Source of the DNA: an uncultured Bacteroidales bacterium
Lineage (GTDB): Bacteria > Bacteroidota > Bacteroidia > Bacteroidales > Paludibacteraceae
NCBI GenBank assembly: GCA_937885465.1
Contig: CAKZZM010000152.1
Coordinates: 1 to 21,663, forward strand
Length of the DNA: 21,663 nucleotides
Direction: 5' to 3'
This document shows positions 1 through 5,977 of this stretch, piece by piece (position 1 is the stretch's first letter; each line of letters starts with the position of its first letter). The position numbers and the translations under genes were made by a program. Below the pieces are notes generated by a model. It was not told the DNA's origin. It made no database searches and was given only the letters and a program-made list of their open reading frames with translations.

Positions 1-7
1 TTTCATA

Positions 8-93
8 GAACACCCTAGACAGGGGACCGCTTGCGGTGTAGGGGTATGTACGGCTTTGCCAATCGTCCTTCGGAAAGAAACTGCATTCTGCGC
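8..93. repeat. Interspersed intergenic repeat, family A copy 1
   Basis: About 86 bp that recurs as a direct copy at 8987-9072 with only scattered mismatches. Both copies share the cores CAGGGG, GGGGTATGTACGGC and GTCCTTCGGAAAGAAACTGC. Neither copy codes for anything convincing. Two copies 9 kb apart in noncoding DNA suggest a dispersed REP-like element rather than a duplicated gene. Confidence 0.75.
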
Positions 94-188
94 AAATCGT
101 CCAATAATCTCAATCGTAAATCGATCGTAAACTCGTAAATTCTTTACCCGCAAGGGGTACGATCACTTCGTGTGGTCCAATCGTCAAT
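94..188. repeat. Interspersed intergenic repeat, family B copy 1
   Basis: About 95 bp present in inverted orientation at 20741-20837. The best-conserved part, from TTCTTTACCCGCAAGGGG through GTGTGGTCCAATCGTCAATA, has a single mismatch in roughly 50 bp. It directly follows the family A copy. The function is unknown. Confidence 0.75.
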
Positions 189-269
189 AACATAATGTAG
201 AAAAATCACCCTAAAAATGCACAAATCCCCCCTAAAAATAGACTTATTTCTCATTTTTTCACCAAAATA

Positions 270-301
270 TTTGCATATATCAAAAATTATTACTAACTTT
301 G
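270..301 (+). promoter_or_regulatory. Bacteroidales-type promoter
   Basis: TTTG at 270-273 (-33 box) and TAACTTTG at 294-301 (-7 box TAnnTTTG), with a 20-nt spacer. This matches the Bacteroidetes housekeeping sigma consensus. The same spacing occurs at 9337-9368 and 20216-20247. Transcription should begin near 308, about 425 nt before the first coding start, so it drives either a long leader or a separate RNA before the 734 gene and the DGR locus. Confidence 0.75.
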
Positions 302-307
302 CACCCG

Positions 308-650
308 ATTTTGTTACCACTTACTCCCACCCGGAGTTCTTTGGTCCAAAATCACGACAGTTGAAATAGAGCGACGCAAGCGTGCGCCGAGCCCCCACAG
401 CACTCTATTTCAGCAATCATAGCGTTTATTGACGCTTTGTATTTGACAGTTCGAAACTTAGCAACTTTCAGATTAATAGTCAAAATCAAAGTGAGCAATA
501 GATGCCTATTGGGTATGACAACACCCCGTTTTGGCGAATACGTCAAAACAGTTCGTCATATCAGCGTAGGTTTCCTGTTGTTTATTTGACTATTAAGGTG
601 TGCTAAGACCTCGAACTGTAAGTAATCAACAGCGAGGTCTACGCTTTTTG
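308..650 (+). ncRNA. Candidate structured RNA or long structured leader
   Basis: No credible ORF, but many perfect inverted repeats: 362-371 with 403-412 (10 bp, enclosing ACGC/GCGT), 421-425 with 432-436, 496-501 with 506-511 (6 bp, 4-nt loop), 528-536 with 541-549 (9 bp with a wobble pair), 512-519 with 555-562, 473-484 with 585-596 (12 bp long-range) and 606-613 with 633-640 (8 bp, followed by T5). TTTGAC at 442-447 can also pair with 479-484, competing with the 12-bp long-range stem, so two alternative folds are possible. A strong promoter lies immediately upstream. I looked for RNase P, tmRNA and SRP hallmarks and found none. It could be an independent small RNA or a regulatory leader of the 734 operon. 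The family is not recognised. Confidence 0.45.
602..649 (+). terminator. Terminator-like stem-loop with T-run
   Basis: AGACCTCG at 606-613 pairs perfectly with CGAGGTCT at 633-640. After a small internal loop, GC at 602-603 can pair with GC at 643-644. TTTTT follows at 645-649. The 19-nt loop is larger than in most intrinsic terminators. It lies about 85 nt before the 734 start, so it could end a separate RNA or act as an attenuator. Confidence 0.4.
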
Positions 651-733
651 TGTATGTACCTCTGCGACATATACGGACTAAGCCGACTCTCCGTCCCTGA
701 CAAGCAGCCGGCATAACTAAAAACAAAATAATC

Positions 734-1495
734 ATGAAAGCAAAAACATTTTTCTCTTGCATGTTAATCGCATTGATGGCTGCCACTGTACCCGCTACGG
801 CACAGACCCACAAAGACAAGAAAGCAGCCAAGAAAGCCCAGTGGGAGATGGAACAACAGCAACAACGTGAAGAAGCCGAGCTCCGTCATCAGATAAAAAT
901 GGACAGTCTGAAAAATGCCGGAAAAGTGGCCGAGCAACAAGCTGCAAAAGAAGAAGCCGAGCGACGTACTGCCGAAAAAGAAGCCGCTGCTAAAGCCAAG
1001 AAAGCCGAAGAAGCAGCCGCCCTACAGGAAGTGGAGTTCAACGAGCCCTGCATGGAGTTTGAGAGCACGCCCGAACTCATCCGTGCCCGTGGCATTGGCG
1101 AAGACTACGAGCAGCAACTATCTGTTGAAATGGCTCGCTCCGCAGCCATCGAAGAACTGGGAGAGCAAATCAGTACGCATGTTCAGGCTTTGATGACCGA
1201 TTACAAAAAATCCCAGCGAAAAAATCTCAGCCGTGAGTCTTTACGCCGTGTTGAAGGCATGACCTTAACTGAAGTGGACCAAGCCACAGGCTATCGTATC
1301 GCTTGCCGGAAAACCACCACCTACGTACAAAATGGAGAACGTATTTTCAAAACATATATTGTTGTAGAACTGGATGCCGACAAACTGCTTAAGCCCATCT
1401 ATCAAGGTATCCAAGCCGATGACGAACTGCGTATTAACGATGATTACGAGAACTTCAAAAACGAGTTCAACGAACATTTCAGCGATGCGCAATAA
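734..1495 (+). CDS. Exported coiled-coil protein with LPP20-like C-terminal domain
   Basis: Encodes 253 residues. The first 23 or so form a Sec signal peptide (positively charged MKAK, hydrophobic core, cleavage after ATA or AQ), so the protein should be periplasmic or outer-membrane associated. Residues 26-100 are a highly charged Ala/Glu/Lys/Gln-rich segment typical of a long coiled coil. Residues 105-230 resemble LPP20-type domains: an ARGIGED segment, a run of conserved Ala/Glu helix residues (MARSAAIEELGEQI), then a strand-rich part ending in KTYIVVELDADKLLKP. The next gene starts 11 nt downstream, so the two are probably co-transcribed. A second LPP20-like protein is encoded at 4649-5731, beyond the DGR cassette. 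No enzymatic motif is visible. A cell-envelope role is inferred from the family and the export signal only. Confidence 0.7.
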   Translation: MKAKTFFSCMLIALMAATVPATAQTHKDKKAAKKAQWEMEQQQQREEAELRHQIKMDSLKNAGKVAEQQAAKEEAERRTAEKEAAAKAKKAEEAAALQEVEFNEPCMEFESTPELIRARGIGEDYEQQLSVEMARSAAIEELGEQISTHVQALMTDYKKSQRKNLSRESLRRVEGMTLTEVDQATGYRIACRKTTTYVQNGERIFKTYIVVELDADKLLKPIYQGIQADDELRINDDYENFKNEFNEHFSDAQ

Positions 1496-1506
1496 ATAAG
1501 ATAACA

Positions 1507-2766
1507 ATGAAAAGACTATTTCTAATTTTACTTTTTGCCTTACCTTTTTCTTTTGTTTCTGCGGGCGAAGCAAAGAAAGTTGCCATTCTCGAAACGGTAG
1601 ATAAAGCCGGTGATGTGCCCTACGGCGTAAAACTTCAGGTCCGAATGAATCTAACATACGCAGTTAGTAGTACTCCCGGCTATGAAGGATATGACCGTGT
1701 TGATATGGCTTCTATCATGGGTGAGCAAAAGTTCCAGCGAACCGGTATGGTCAGCGATGCCCAAATTAAGAAATTGGGTGAGATGACAGGTGCCCAATAT
1801 GTGCTCATCGCTGAGGCCGCTGTATATGATGCATCAACAATTATCATCACTGCTAAAGTACTTGATGTGGAAACAGGAGGAGTGGCAAATTCTGCACCTC
1901 CTGTTTTTGCAGGGAAAGACCCCGAGAAGATGCAAACAGCGTGCGCGCAATTAGCAAAAAAACTATTCGGTCAAGGTTATTCTTCTTCAGATCTATCTAA
2001 TTACAATACGACTTCCTATAATAGTGGCCAGGACTTCACCGAGACTGCTTGGGGCATCAACATGAAAATGATTTGGGTAGAAGGCGGCGAGTTCATGATG
2101 GGTTGCACCGGCGAACAAGGGGGTGACTGCGAAAGTGACGAACAGAATGTCCGCCGCGTAACCGTTGACGGCTTTTATATCGGCATGTTAGAGGTCACCC
2201 AAGCCCAATGGCAGGCTGTGATGGGAACATCTGTTTATCAGCAGAAAAATAAGGCAAATCCTGATTGGCCGTTGCGAGGTACCGGCTCCGACTACCCAAT
2301 GTACTATGTTTCTTGGGACGAGGCAATGGAGTTCTGCCGCTTGCTGAGCAACAAGACAGGTAAGACCTACACCTTGCCAACAGAAGCGCAGTGGGAATAT
2401 GCAGCGCGAGGTGGCAATCGTCCCGATGGTACGAAATATGCCGGTAGCAATATGGTGGATGTCGTGGCGTGGTATAGCGACAGCAGTGGCTCTTCCACCC
2501 ATCCCTGTGGAACAAAACGTGCCAACGCATTAGGACTCTACGACATGTCCGGTAACGTGTGGGAGTGGTGCAAAGATTGGTTCAGCAGCTCTTATACAAG
2601 TTACGACACCAACAATCCGACCGGTCCTTCGTCCGGGTCTTACCGCGTGGATCGGGGCGGCAGTTGGAACATCAGCGCGCAGAGCTGCCGCGTGGCTTGT
2701 CGCAACTACTACTCGCCCGGCTATCGCTACTTCAACCTCGGATTTCGGGTTGTTCTCCTCCCGTGA
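1507..2766 (+). CDS. DGR target: exported CsgG-like / FGE-sulfatase-fold variable protein
   Basis: Encodes 419 residues. Residues 1-20 are a signal peptide (MKRLFLILLFALPFSFVSAG) without a lipobox Cys. Residues 24-150 resemble the CsgG/LpoB domain (EQKFQRTGMVSDAQIKKLG, then GAQYVLIAEA and AKVLDVETGG). Residues 182-419 are a formylglycine-generating-enzyme (SUMF1, C-type-lectin) fold, with GGEFMMGC near 192, TLPTEAQWEYAARGG, GNVWEW and the terminal GGSW...GFR. The last 41 codons lie in the VR. Eleven residues differ from the template: Y379, D382, I389, S390, S393, C398, Y401, Y402, Y406, Y408, F409. Cys398 exists only because of diversification (template Asn), so sulfatase-activating catalysis is unlikely. 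The fold more likely displays a variable ligand-binding surface, as in other DGR targets. The gene is 11 nt behind the LPP20-like gene. The ligand is unknown. Confidence 0.9.
   Translation: MKRLFLILLFALPFSFVSAGEAKKVAILETVDKAGDVPYGVKLQVRMNLTYAVSSTPGYEGYDRVDMASIMGEQKFQRTGMVSDAQIKKLGEMTGAQYVLIAEAAVYDASTIIITAKVLDVETGGVANSAPPVFAGKDPEKMQTACAQLAKKLFGQGYSSSDLSNYNTTSYNSGQDFTETAWGINMKMIWVEGGEFMMGCTGEQGGDCESDEQNVRRVTVDGFYIGMLEVTQAQWQAVMGTSVYQQKNKANPDWPLRGTGSDYPMYYVSWDEAMEFCRLLSNKTGKTYTLPTEAQWEYAARGGNRPDGTKYAGSNMVDVVAWYSDSSGSSTHPCGTKRANALGLYDMSGNVWEWCKDWFSSSYTSYDTNNPTGPSSGSYRVDRGGSWNISAQSCRVACRNYYSPGYRYFNLGFRVVLLP
2629..2761 (+). repeat. DGR variable repeat (VR)
   Basis: 133 bp that aligns without gaps to the template repeat at 4363-4495 (constant offset 1734). 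It covers codons 375-419 of the target and ends in its last sense codon. There are 14 mismatches. Thirteen are adenines in TR (2641, 2650, 2672, 2675, 2684, 2698, 2699, 2707, 2710, 2722, 2728, 2731, 2732). One is TR T to VR C at 2658, silent. The last 29 bp, from 2733 to 2761, match exactly and contain the likely initiation-of-mutagenic-homing region, the GC-containing stretch ending GGGTTGTTCTCCTCC. Confidence 0.96.
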
Positions 2767-2791
2767 GTTTACTGCATAAAGGTCTCTGCCA
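2767..2791. repeat. VR-side flank complementary to the TR-side flank
   Basis: GTTTACTGCAT (2767-2777) and GTCTCTGCCA (2782-2791) are exact reverse complements of 4521-4531 and 4504-4513, just downstream of TR. The order and near-equal spacing are kept (4 nt here, 7 nt on the TR side). The match begins directly after the target stop codon. Two collinear exact matches at equivalent positions are unlikely by chance. The role is inferred in the findings. Confidence 0.75.
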
Positions 2792-2864
2792 AAAAAGAAA
2801 AGTCAACGAAACGGACAAGCGGCAAACGGAGTGGCCGCGAGTCAGTTGAGGAGACAATGTAAAT

Positions 2865-2888
2865 GTCGCGAAGCGACTCGATTTTTTT
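2865..2888 (+). terminator. Short hairpin plus T7 between target and HRDC gene
   Basis: GTCGC (2865-2869), GAA loop, GCGAC (2873-2877), then TCGA and seven T (2882-2888). It resembles a small intrinsic terminator that would lower transcription of the accessory and RT genes relative to the target. DGR homing can also require a hairpin downstream of the VR, but this one starts about 100 nt past the VR, farther than in the Bordetella phage element. Both readings are open. Confidence 0.45.
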
Positions 2889-2894
2889 AAGAAT

Positions 2895-3356
2895 ATGCAA
2901 ATACGTATCTTCACCATACCTGTCCTTGATAATCAAACTCAGACAGATGAAATGAATGCCTTTCTTCGAGGGCAAAAAGTACTGACCGTAGATCAACAGA
3001 TTGTTTCTGTGTCAAATCAGCCCTTTTGGACGTTTTGCGTGAAATATGTTCCACAGGGGAGTACGTATTCCGGTGAAAAGCCCGCAAAAGTGGACTATAA
3101 GGAAGTGCTGGACGCAGATACTTTTGCTATATTCTCTTCTTTGAGGACTATCCGCAAACAATTGGCAGAGCAGGACGGTGTACCCGCCTATGCCGTTTTT
3201 ACAGACAGCGAATTAGCCGAAATTGCCAAACTTGAGTCAATTGATGAGGCTGCCATGCGTAAAATTCAAGGAATTGGACAAAAAAGGATTGAGAAGTATG
3301 GGCGTACCATGTGCGAGTCCTACCAAAAGACCCTAACAGAGCCAACGCTCATATGA
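2895..3356 (+). CDS. DGR accessory protein with HRDC domain
   Basis: Encodes 153 residues. The C-terminal part (about 78-145) is an HRDC domain as in RecQ helicases and RNase D: GVPAYAVFTDSELAEIAKL, then MRKIQGIGQKRIEKYG, the helix-hairpin-like nucleic-acid-binding end. The N-terminal 75 residues are strand-rich and begin MQIRIFTIPVLDN, which I associate with HRDC-type DGR accessory proteins. There is no helicase or nuclease domain. Its position between the variable gene and the RT, and the ATGA overlap with the RT start (3353-3356), indicate translational coupling. It probably takes the place of the more common Avd accessory protein and helps the RT handle the TR RNA or cDNA. That role is inferred from the family. 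Confidence 0.85.
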   Translation: MQIRIFTIPVLDNQTQTDEMNAFLRGQKVLTVDQQIVSVSNQPFWTFCVKYVPQGSTYSGEKPAKVDYKEVLDADTFAIFSSLRTIRKQLAEQDGVPAYAVFTDSELAEIAKLESIDEAAMRKIQGIGQKRIEKYGRTMCESYQKTLTEPTLI

Positions 3357-4384
3357 AACGTGCCGGTTTTCTCATAGAGCAGATTGCCGATATGGACAAC
3401 TTGCGGCTCGCCTTCTACAAAGCACAGAGAGGGAAAGAAGCAAAGAATCCCGTACAGGCTTATCGTGCTAATTTGGGAAGCAACTTGCTTGATTTAAGGG
3501 AACAACTTCTCACCGGAAACGTACGTGTAGGCAACTACCACTTGTTCAAAATTTATGACCCCAAAGAACGAACTGTTTGTGCCGCAGGCTTCTCCGAACG
3601 AGTGCTTCACCACGCCTTAATGAATGTGTGTGACCCTTTCTTTGAAAGGCAGTTCATTTACTCAACTTGCGCCAATAGAGTGGGGAAAGGAGTGTATTTT
3701 GCATTGGATATTGCCCACAAGGCTATGATGCACTATAGGTTCGTTGCCAAACTGGATGTGAGAAAGTATTTCGATAGCATTCACCACGCTGAACTCTTGA
3801 AGCAATTGAATAGAATTTTCAAAGACGAGAGACTGCTGTCTGTTTTTGAACAAATCGTTCGTTCGTATGCTGTTACTGAAGGTCGCGGACTGCCAATTGG
3901 CAACCTTACCAGTCAGTATTTTGCCAATTTTTACCTGTCGGGCTTAGACCACTATGTCAAGGAAAAACTACAGGTCGCCGAGTACGTCCGTTATATGGAT
4001 GACATGCTATTATTTGGAGATGACAAAGAATTGTTGAGGCAACAGGTACATAATGTACAGTTATACGCAAATATTCAACTTAGGATAGAACTGAAGCCAC
4101 CTTTGTTGCAACTTACCTCTCACAAAACTGCCTTTTTAGGGTATAGTCTGAAAGGAGCAGTAATTAATCTGACAAACAGAAGCAAAAGACGGTTTGCTGC
4201 GAAATATCGGATGGCTGACAAAATGCTGGAAGACGGCACATGGAATGAGAAACAGTATCAGGAGCATATATTGCCATTGTTTGCTTTTGTTCGGCATGCG
4301 TATAGTAAACAATATAGAAACAGCATTATCCATAAGGTGGAGAGTGTAGAGGGAGCCTCAGGTCGTCCGGGTCTAACCGCGTGA
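3353..4384 (+). CDS. DGR reverse transcriptase
   Basis: Encodes 343 residues from ATG 3353, chosen because it forms an ATGA overlap with the HRDC stop. An in-frame ATG at 3311 would add 14 residues. It is an error-prone RNA-dependent DNA polymerase that copies the TR RNA into cDNA with adenine-specific mutation. RT motifs: catalytic LDVRKYFD (Asp135 and Asp141), GLPIGNLTSQ (about 179-188, the retron/DGR/group II form of motif 4) and YMDD (214-217, Asp216 and Asp217). FLGY follows in the thumb-proximal part. The Ile in GLPIG sits where retroviral RTs have Gln, as expected for low-fidelity DGR enzymes. The length is normal for a DGR RT. It has no maturase or endonuclease domain. Its final residues (SGRPGLTA) and stop codon lie inside the TR. 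Confidence 0.95.
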   Translation: MKRAGFLIEQIADMDNLRLAFYKAQRGKEAKNPVQAYRANLGSNLLDLREQLLTGNVRVGNYHLFKIYDPKERTVCAAGFSERVLHHALMNVCDPFFERQFIYSTCANRVGKGVYFALDIAHKAMMHYRFVAKLDVRKYFDSIHHAELLKQLNRIFKDERLLSVFEQIVRSYAVTEGRGLPIGNLTSQYFANFYLSGLDHYVKEKLQVAEYVRYMDDMLLFGDDKELLRQQVHNVQLYANIQLRIELKPPLLQLTSHKTAFLGYSLKGAVINLTNRSKRRFAAKYRMADKMLEDGTWNEKQYQEHILPLFAFVRHAYSKQYRNSIIHKVESVEGASGRPGLTA

Positions 4385-4495
4385 ATCGGGGTGGCAGTTG
4401 GAACAACAACGCGCAGAACTGCCGCGTGGCTAATCGCAACAACAACTCGCCCGGCAATCGCAACAACAACCTCGGATTTCGGGTTGTTCTCCTCC
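4363..4495 (+). repeat. DGR template repeat (TR)
   Basis: 133-bp homologue of the VR, on the same strand, just 3' of the RT catalytic region. It contains 31 adenines, 28 of them in 14 AAC/AAT codons when read in the target frame. Thirteen of those 28 are substituted in VR; the three adenines outside AAY codons are unchanged. AAY codons let adenine changes reach many residues without creating stops. The first 22 bp also encode the end of the RT. Confidence 0.96.
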
Positions 4496-4503
4496 GGAGC
4501 TTA

Positions 4504-4531
4504 TGGCAGAGACGGATGTCATGCAGTAAAC
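4504..4531. repeat. TR-side flank complementary to the VR-side flank
   Basis: TGGCAGAGAC (4504-4513) and ATGCAGTAAAC (4521-4531) are exact reverse complements of 2782-2791 and 2767-2777. The segment starts 9 nt after TR and lies in the noncoding gap before the 4649 gene, so it should be part of the TR RNA 3' region. Confidence 0.75.
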
Positions 4532-4648
4532 AACTCTTCACCATTTCCGCAGAATAGGAAAAAACAATAGGTTGAAAACCAAGTAGGGATAATATTAGTA
4601 GCCATGTCGAAAGTTTTATTCCTTTTGCAACAAAAAAAAATAAATGAT

Positions 4649-5731
4649 ATGAAACAACATAAACTTATTTTCGCATTGTTGATAGGATTTGTACTTGTCC
4701 TTCCAACCCTTGCCCAAACAACCCCGAACTGGTACGATGCAGATATGCGCAGTTCATTCTATCCCGCCGAGCAGTATTTCACCGGCTATGCGGAGGGGCA
4801 ACGGCGTAGCGGCGAGAGCATGGAAACAGCGCAGAAACGGATAAAAGACGCTGCGCGGGTGGAAACCGTGAGCACCATACGTGTGCGTGTGCAGAACACT
4901 ACCGTCAATCAAGCCCTTTCGCAGACGCTACGCACCATGGACGGCACGTTCCGCCAGTCGGTCAGGGAGTTCTCCTCTGCCACGCGCACTTCTGTAGATA
5001 TGGAAATTCCGGGACTGCAAGTGGAAGCATGGCAAAACCCACAGAACGGCACTATTGCCGCCTTCGCCTACGTCAAAAAAGCCACGCTCATACGCCAACT
5101 CGAGAAGAAAATCACGATCGACCTAACCAAGATTGAAACCTCCCTCGATCAAATAGACCAATTAGTATCCAACGGGCAAAAACTGCAAGCACGCGACTTG
5201 GCAGAAGAAACTCTTCCCCTCTTCTTCGAAGTGGATGAAGCGCAACAACTCCTTGTCGCTGTGGATGACCGTGCCGATGAAGAGTCACTGCAATTGCAAG
5301 AAACACGTACTCTCCAGCACCGCCTGACAGCACATATAGCACAACTCAAAAACGGCATCAACATCTACCTCTCCTGCAAAGCACAGATGTTCGGGCAGAA
5401 CTACACCGCGCTCAAAAGCGAACTACAAGGTGAGTTGAGCAAGATAGGTTGCTCCTTCATGCCGGCTGCAAGCGGCTCGGACTGGCAAATCTACGTCACC
5501 TGCACCGCACGAGAGTACAACACCGTGAACATCAGTGGCATGAAGCAGTATTTCGTCTATGTCGATGCACAAATCATCGTGGAGAAAACCGCCACCGGTC
5601 AACGTATCTACGAGAACGCCATCAGTGAAAAGGGCGGTCATACCCTGGGCTACGAACAAGCTGCCCGCCAAGCCTACCGCGACATCTCTCCCAAAATCAG
5701 CAACATCCTCAAAGCCCAAATCCAGCAATAA
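4649..5731 (+). CDS. Exported LPP20-like protein
   Basis: Encodes 360 residues from ATG 4649. This start gives a clean signal peptide (MKQHKLIFALLIGFVLVLPT, cleavage near LAQ). An ATG at 4604 would place 15 polar residues in front and is less likely. Residues 25-145 look like an LPP20-type domain (QYFTGYAEGQRRSGESMETA, AKKRIKDAAR-like helix, AAFAYVKKATLIRQL). A helical, probably coiled-coil middle follows (150-245), and a C-terminal strand-rich domain (about 250-345) has KSELQGELSKIGC and YVDAQIIVEK. No catalytic motif is visible. It is related in architecture to the 734 protein. These two with the CsgG-like variable protein suggest one envelope-associated set. It follows the TR by about 150 nt and may share the DGR transcript. 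Confidence 0.7.
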   Translation: MKQHKLIFALLIGFVLVLPTLAQTTPNWYDADMRSSFYPAEQYFTGYAEGQRRSGESMETAQKRIKDAARVETVSTIRVRVQNTTVNQALSQTLRTMDGTFRQSVREFSSATRTSVDMEIPGLQVEAWQNPQNGTIAAFAYVKKATLIRQLEKKITIDLTKIETSLDQIDQLVSNGQKLQARDLAEETLPLFFEVDEAQQLLVAVDDRADEESLQLQETRTLQHRLTAHIAQLKNGINIYLSCKAQMFGQNYTALKSELQGELSKIGCSFMPAASGSDWQIYVTCTAREYNTVNISGMKQYFVYVDAQIIVEKTATGQRIYENAISEKGGHTLGYEQAARQAYRDISPKISNILKAQIQQ

Positions 5732-5824
5732 CCGTTTGCGCAGCCCGCACTGTGCAACCATACATTTAACAATCGCGTTCTTTGAAATAGTAAAAAAAAT
5801 TATAGGGGGGACCCGAATGATATT

Positions 5825-5954
5825 CTTTCCTTGCGGACGATCACTGCGTGTGCTTTCCTTGCGGACGATCGCTTCTTTACCCACAAGGGGTACCGCCCTA
5901 TGGGCTATCACTCCGTGTGCGCGTGCTTTCCTTGCGGACGATCACTGCGTGTGC
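5825..5954. repeat. Cluster of short repeats, family C
   Basis: CTTTCCTTGCGGACGATC occurs three times (5825-5842, 5853-5870, 5926-5943). Two copies extend with ACTGCGTGTGC. A fourth, degraded end is at 5905-5919. The words resemble the reverse complement of the 50-bp repeats at 20567 and 20855 (CTTTCCTACG, GCGTGTTCC) and parts of family B (CCGCAAGGGG, GTACGATCAC). The cluster lies next to the 3' end of the HUH transposase gene, in the 246-bp gap after 5731. Confidence 0.7.
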
Positions 5955-5977
5955 GGGAGAATTGACGGCGAAAAAGG

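Noticed and set aside
352..546. 64-residue minus-strand ORF upstream of the DGR locus
   Set aside because: No promoter on that strand and the sequence is better explained by perfect RNA-type stems.
308..650. RNase P RNA, tmRNA or SRP RNA in the structured region
   Set aside because: The size fits the first two, but the conserved GAAAGTC-type P4 core, a tRNA-like end with peptide tag, and the SRP GGAAG loop context are absent.
1507..2766. True formylglycine-generating (sulfatase-activating) enzyme
   Set aside because: The fold is right, but the C-terminal surface is the DGR variable region and Cys398 arises from template Asn; no sulfatase gene is nearby.
3311..3352. Longer RT start at ATG 3311
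   Set aside because: Would overlap the HRDC gene by 46 bp; ATG 3353 gives the classic ATGA junction and the RT family homology begins after it.
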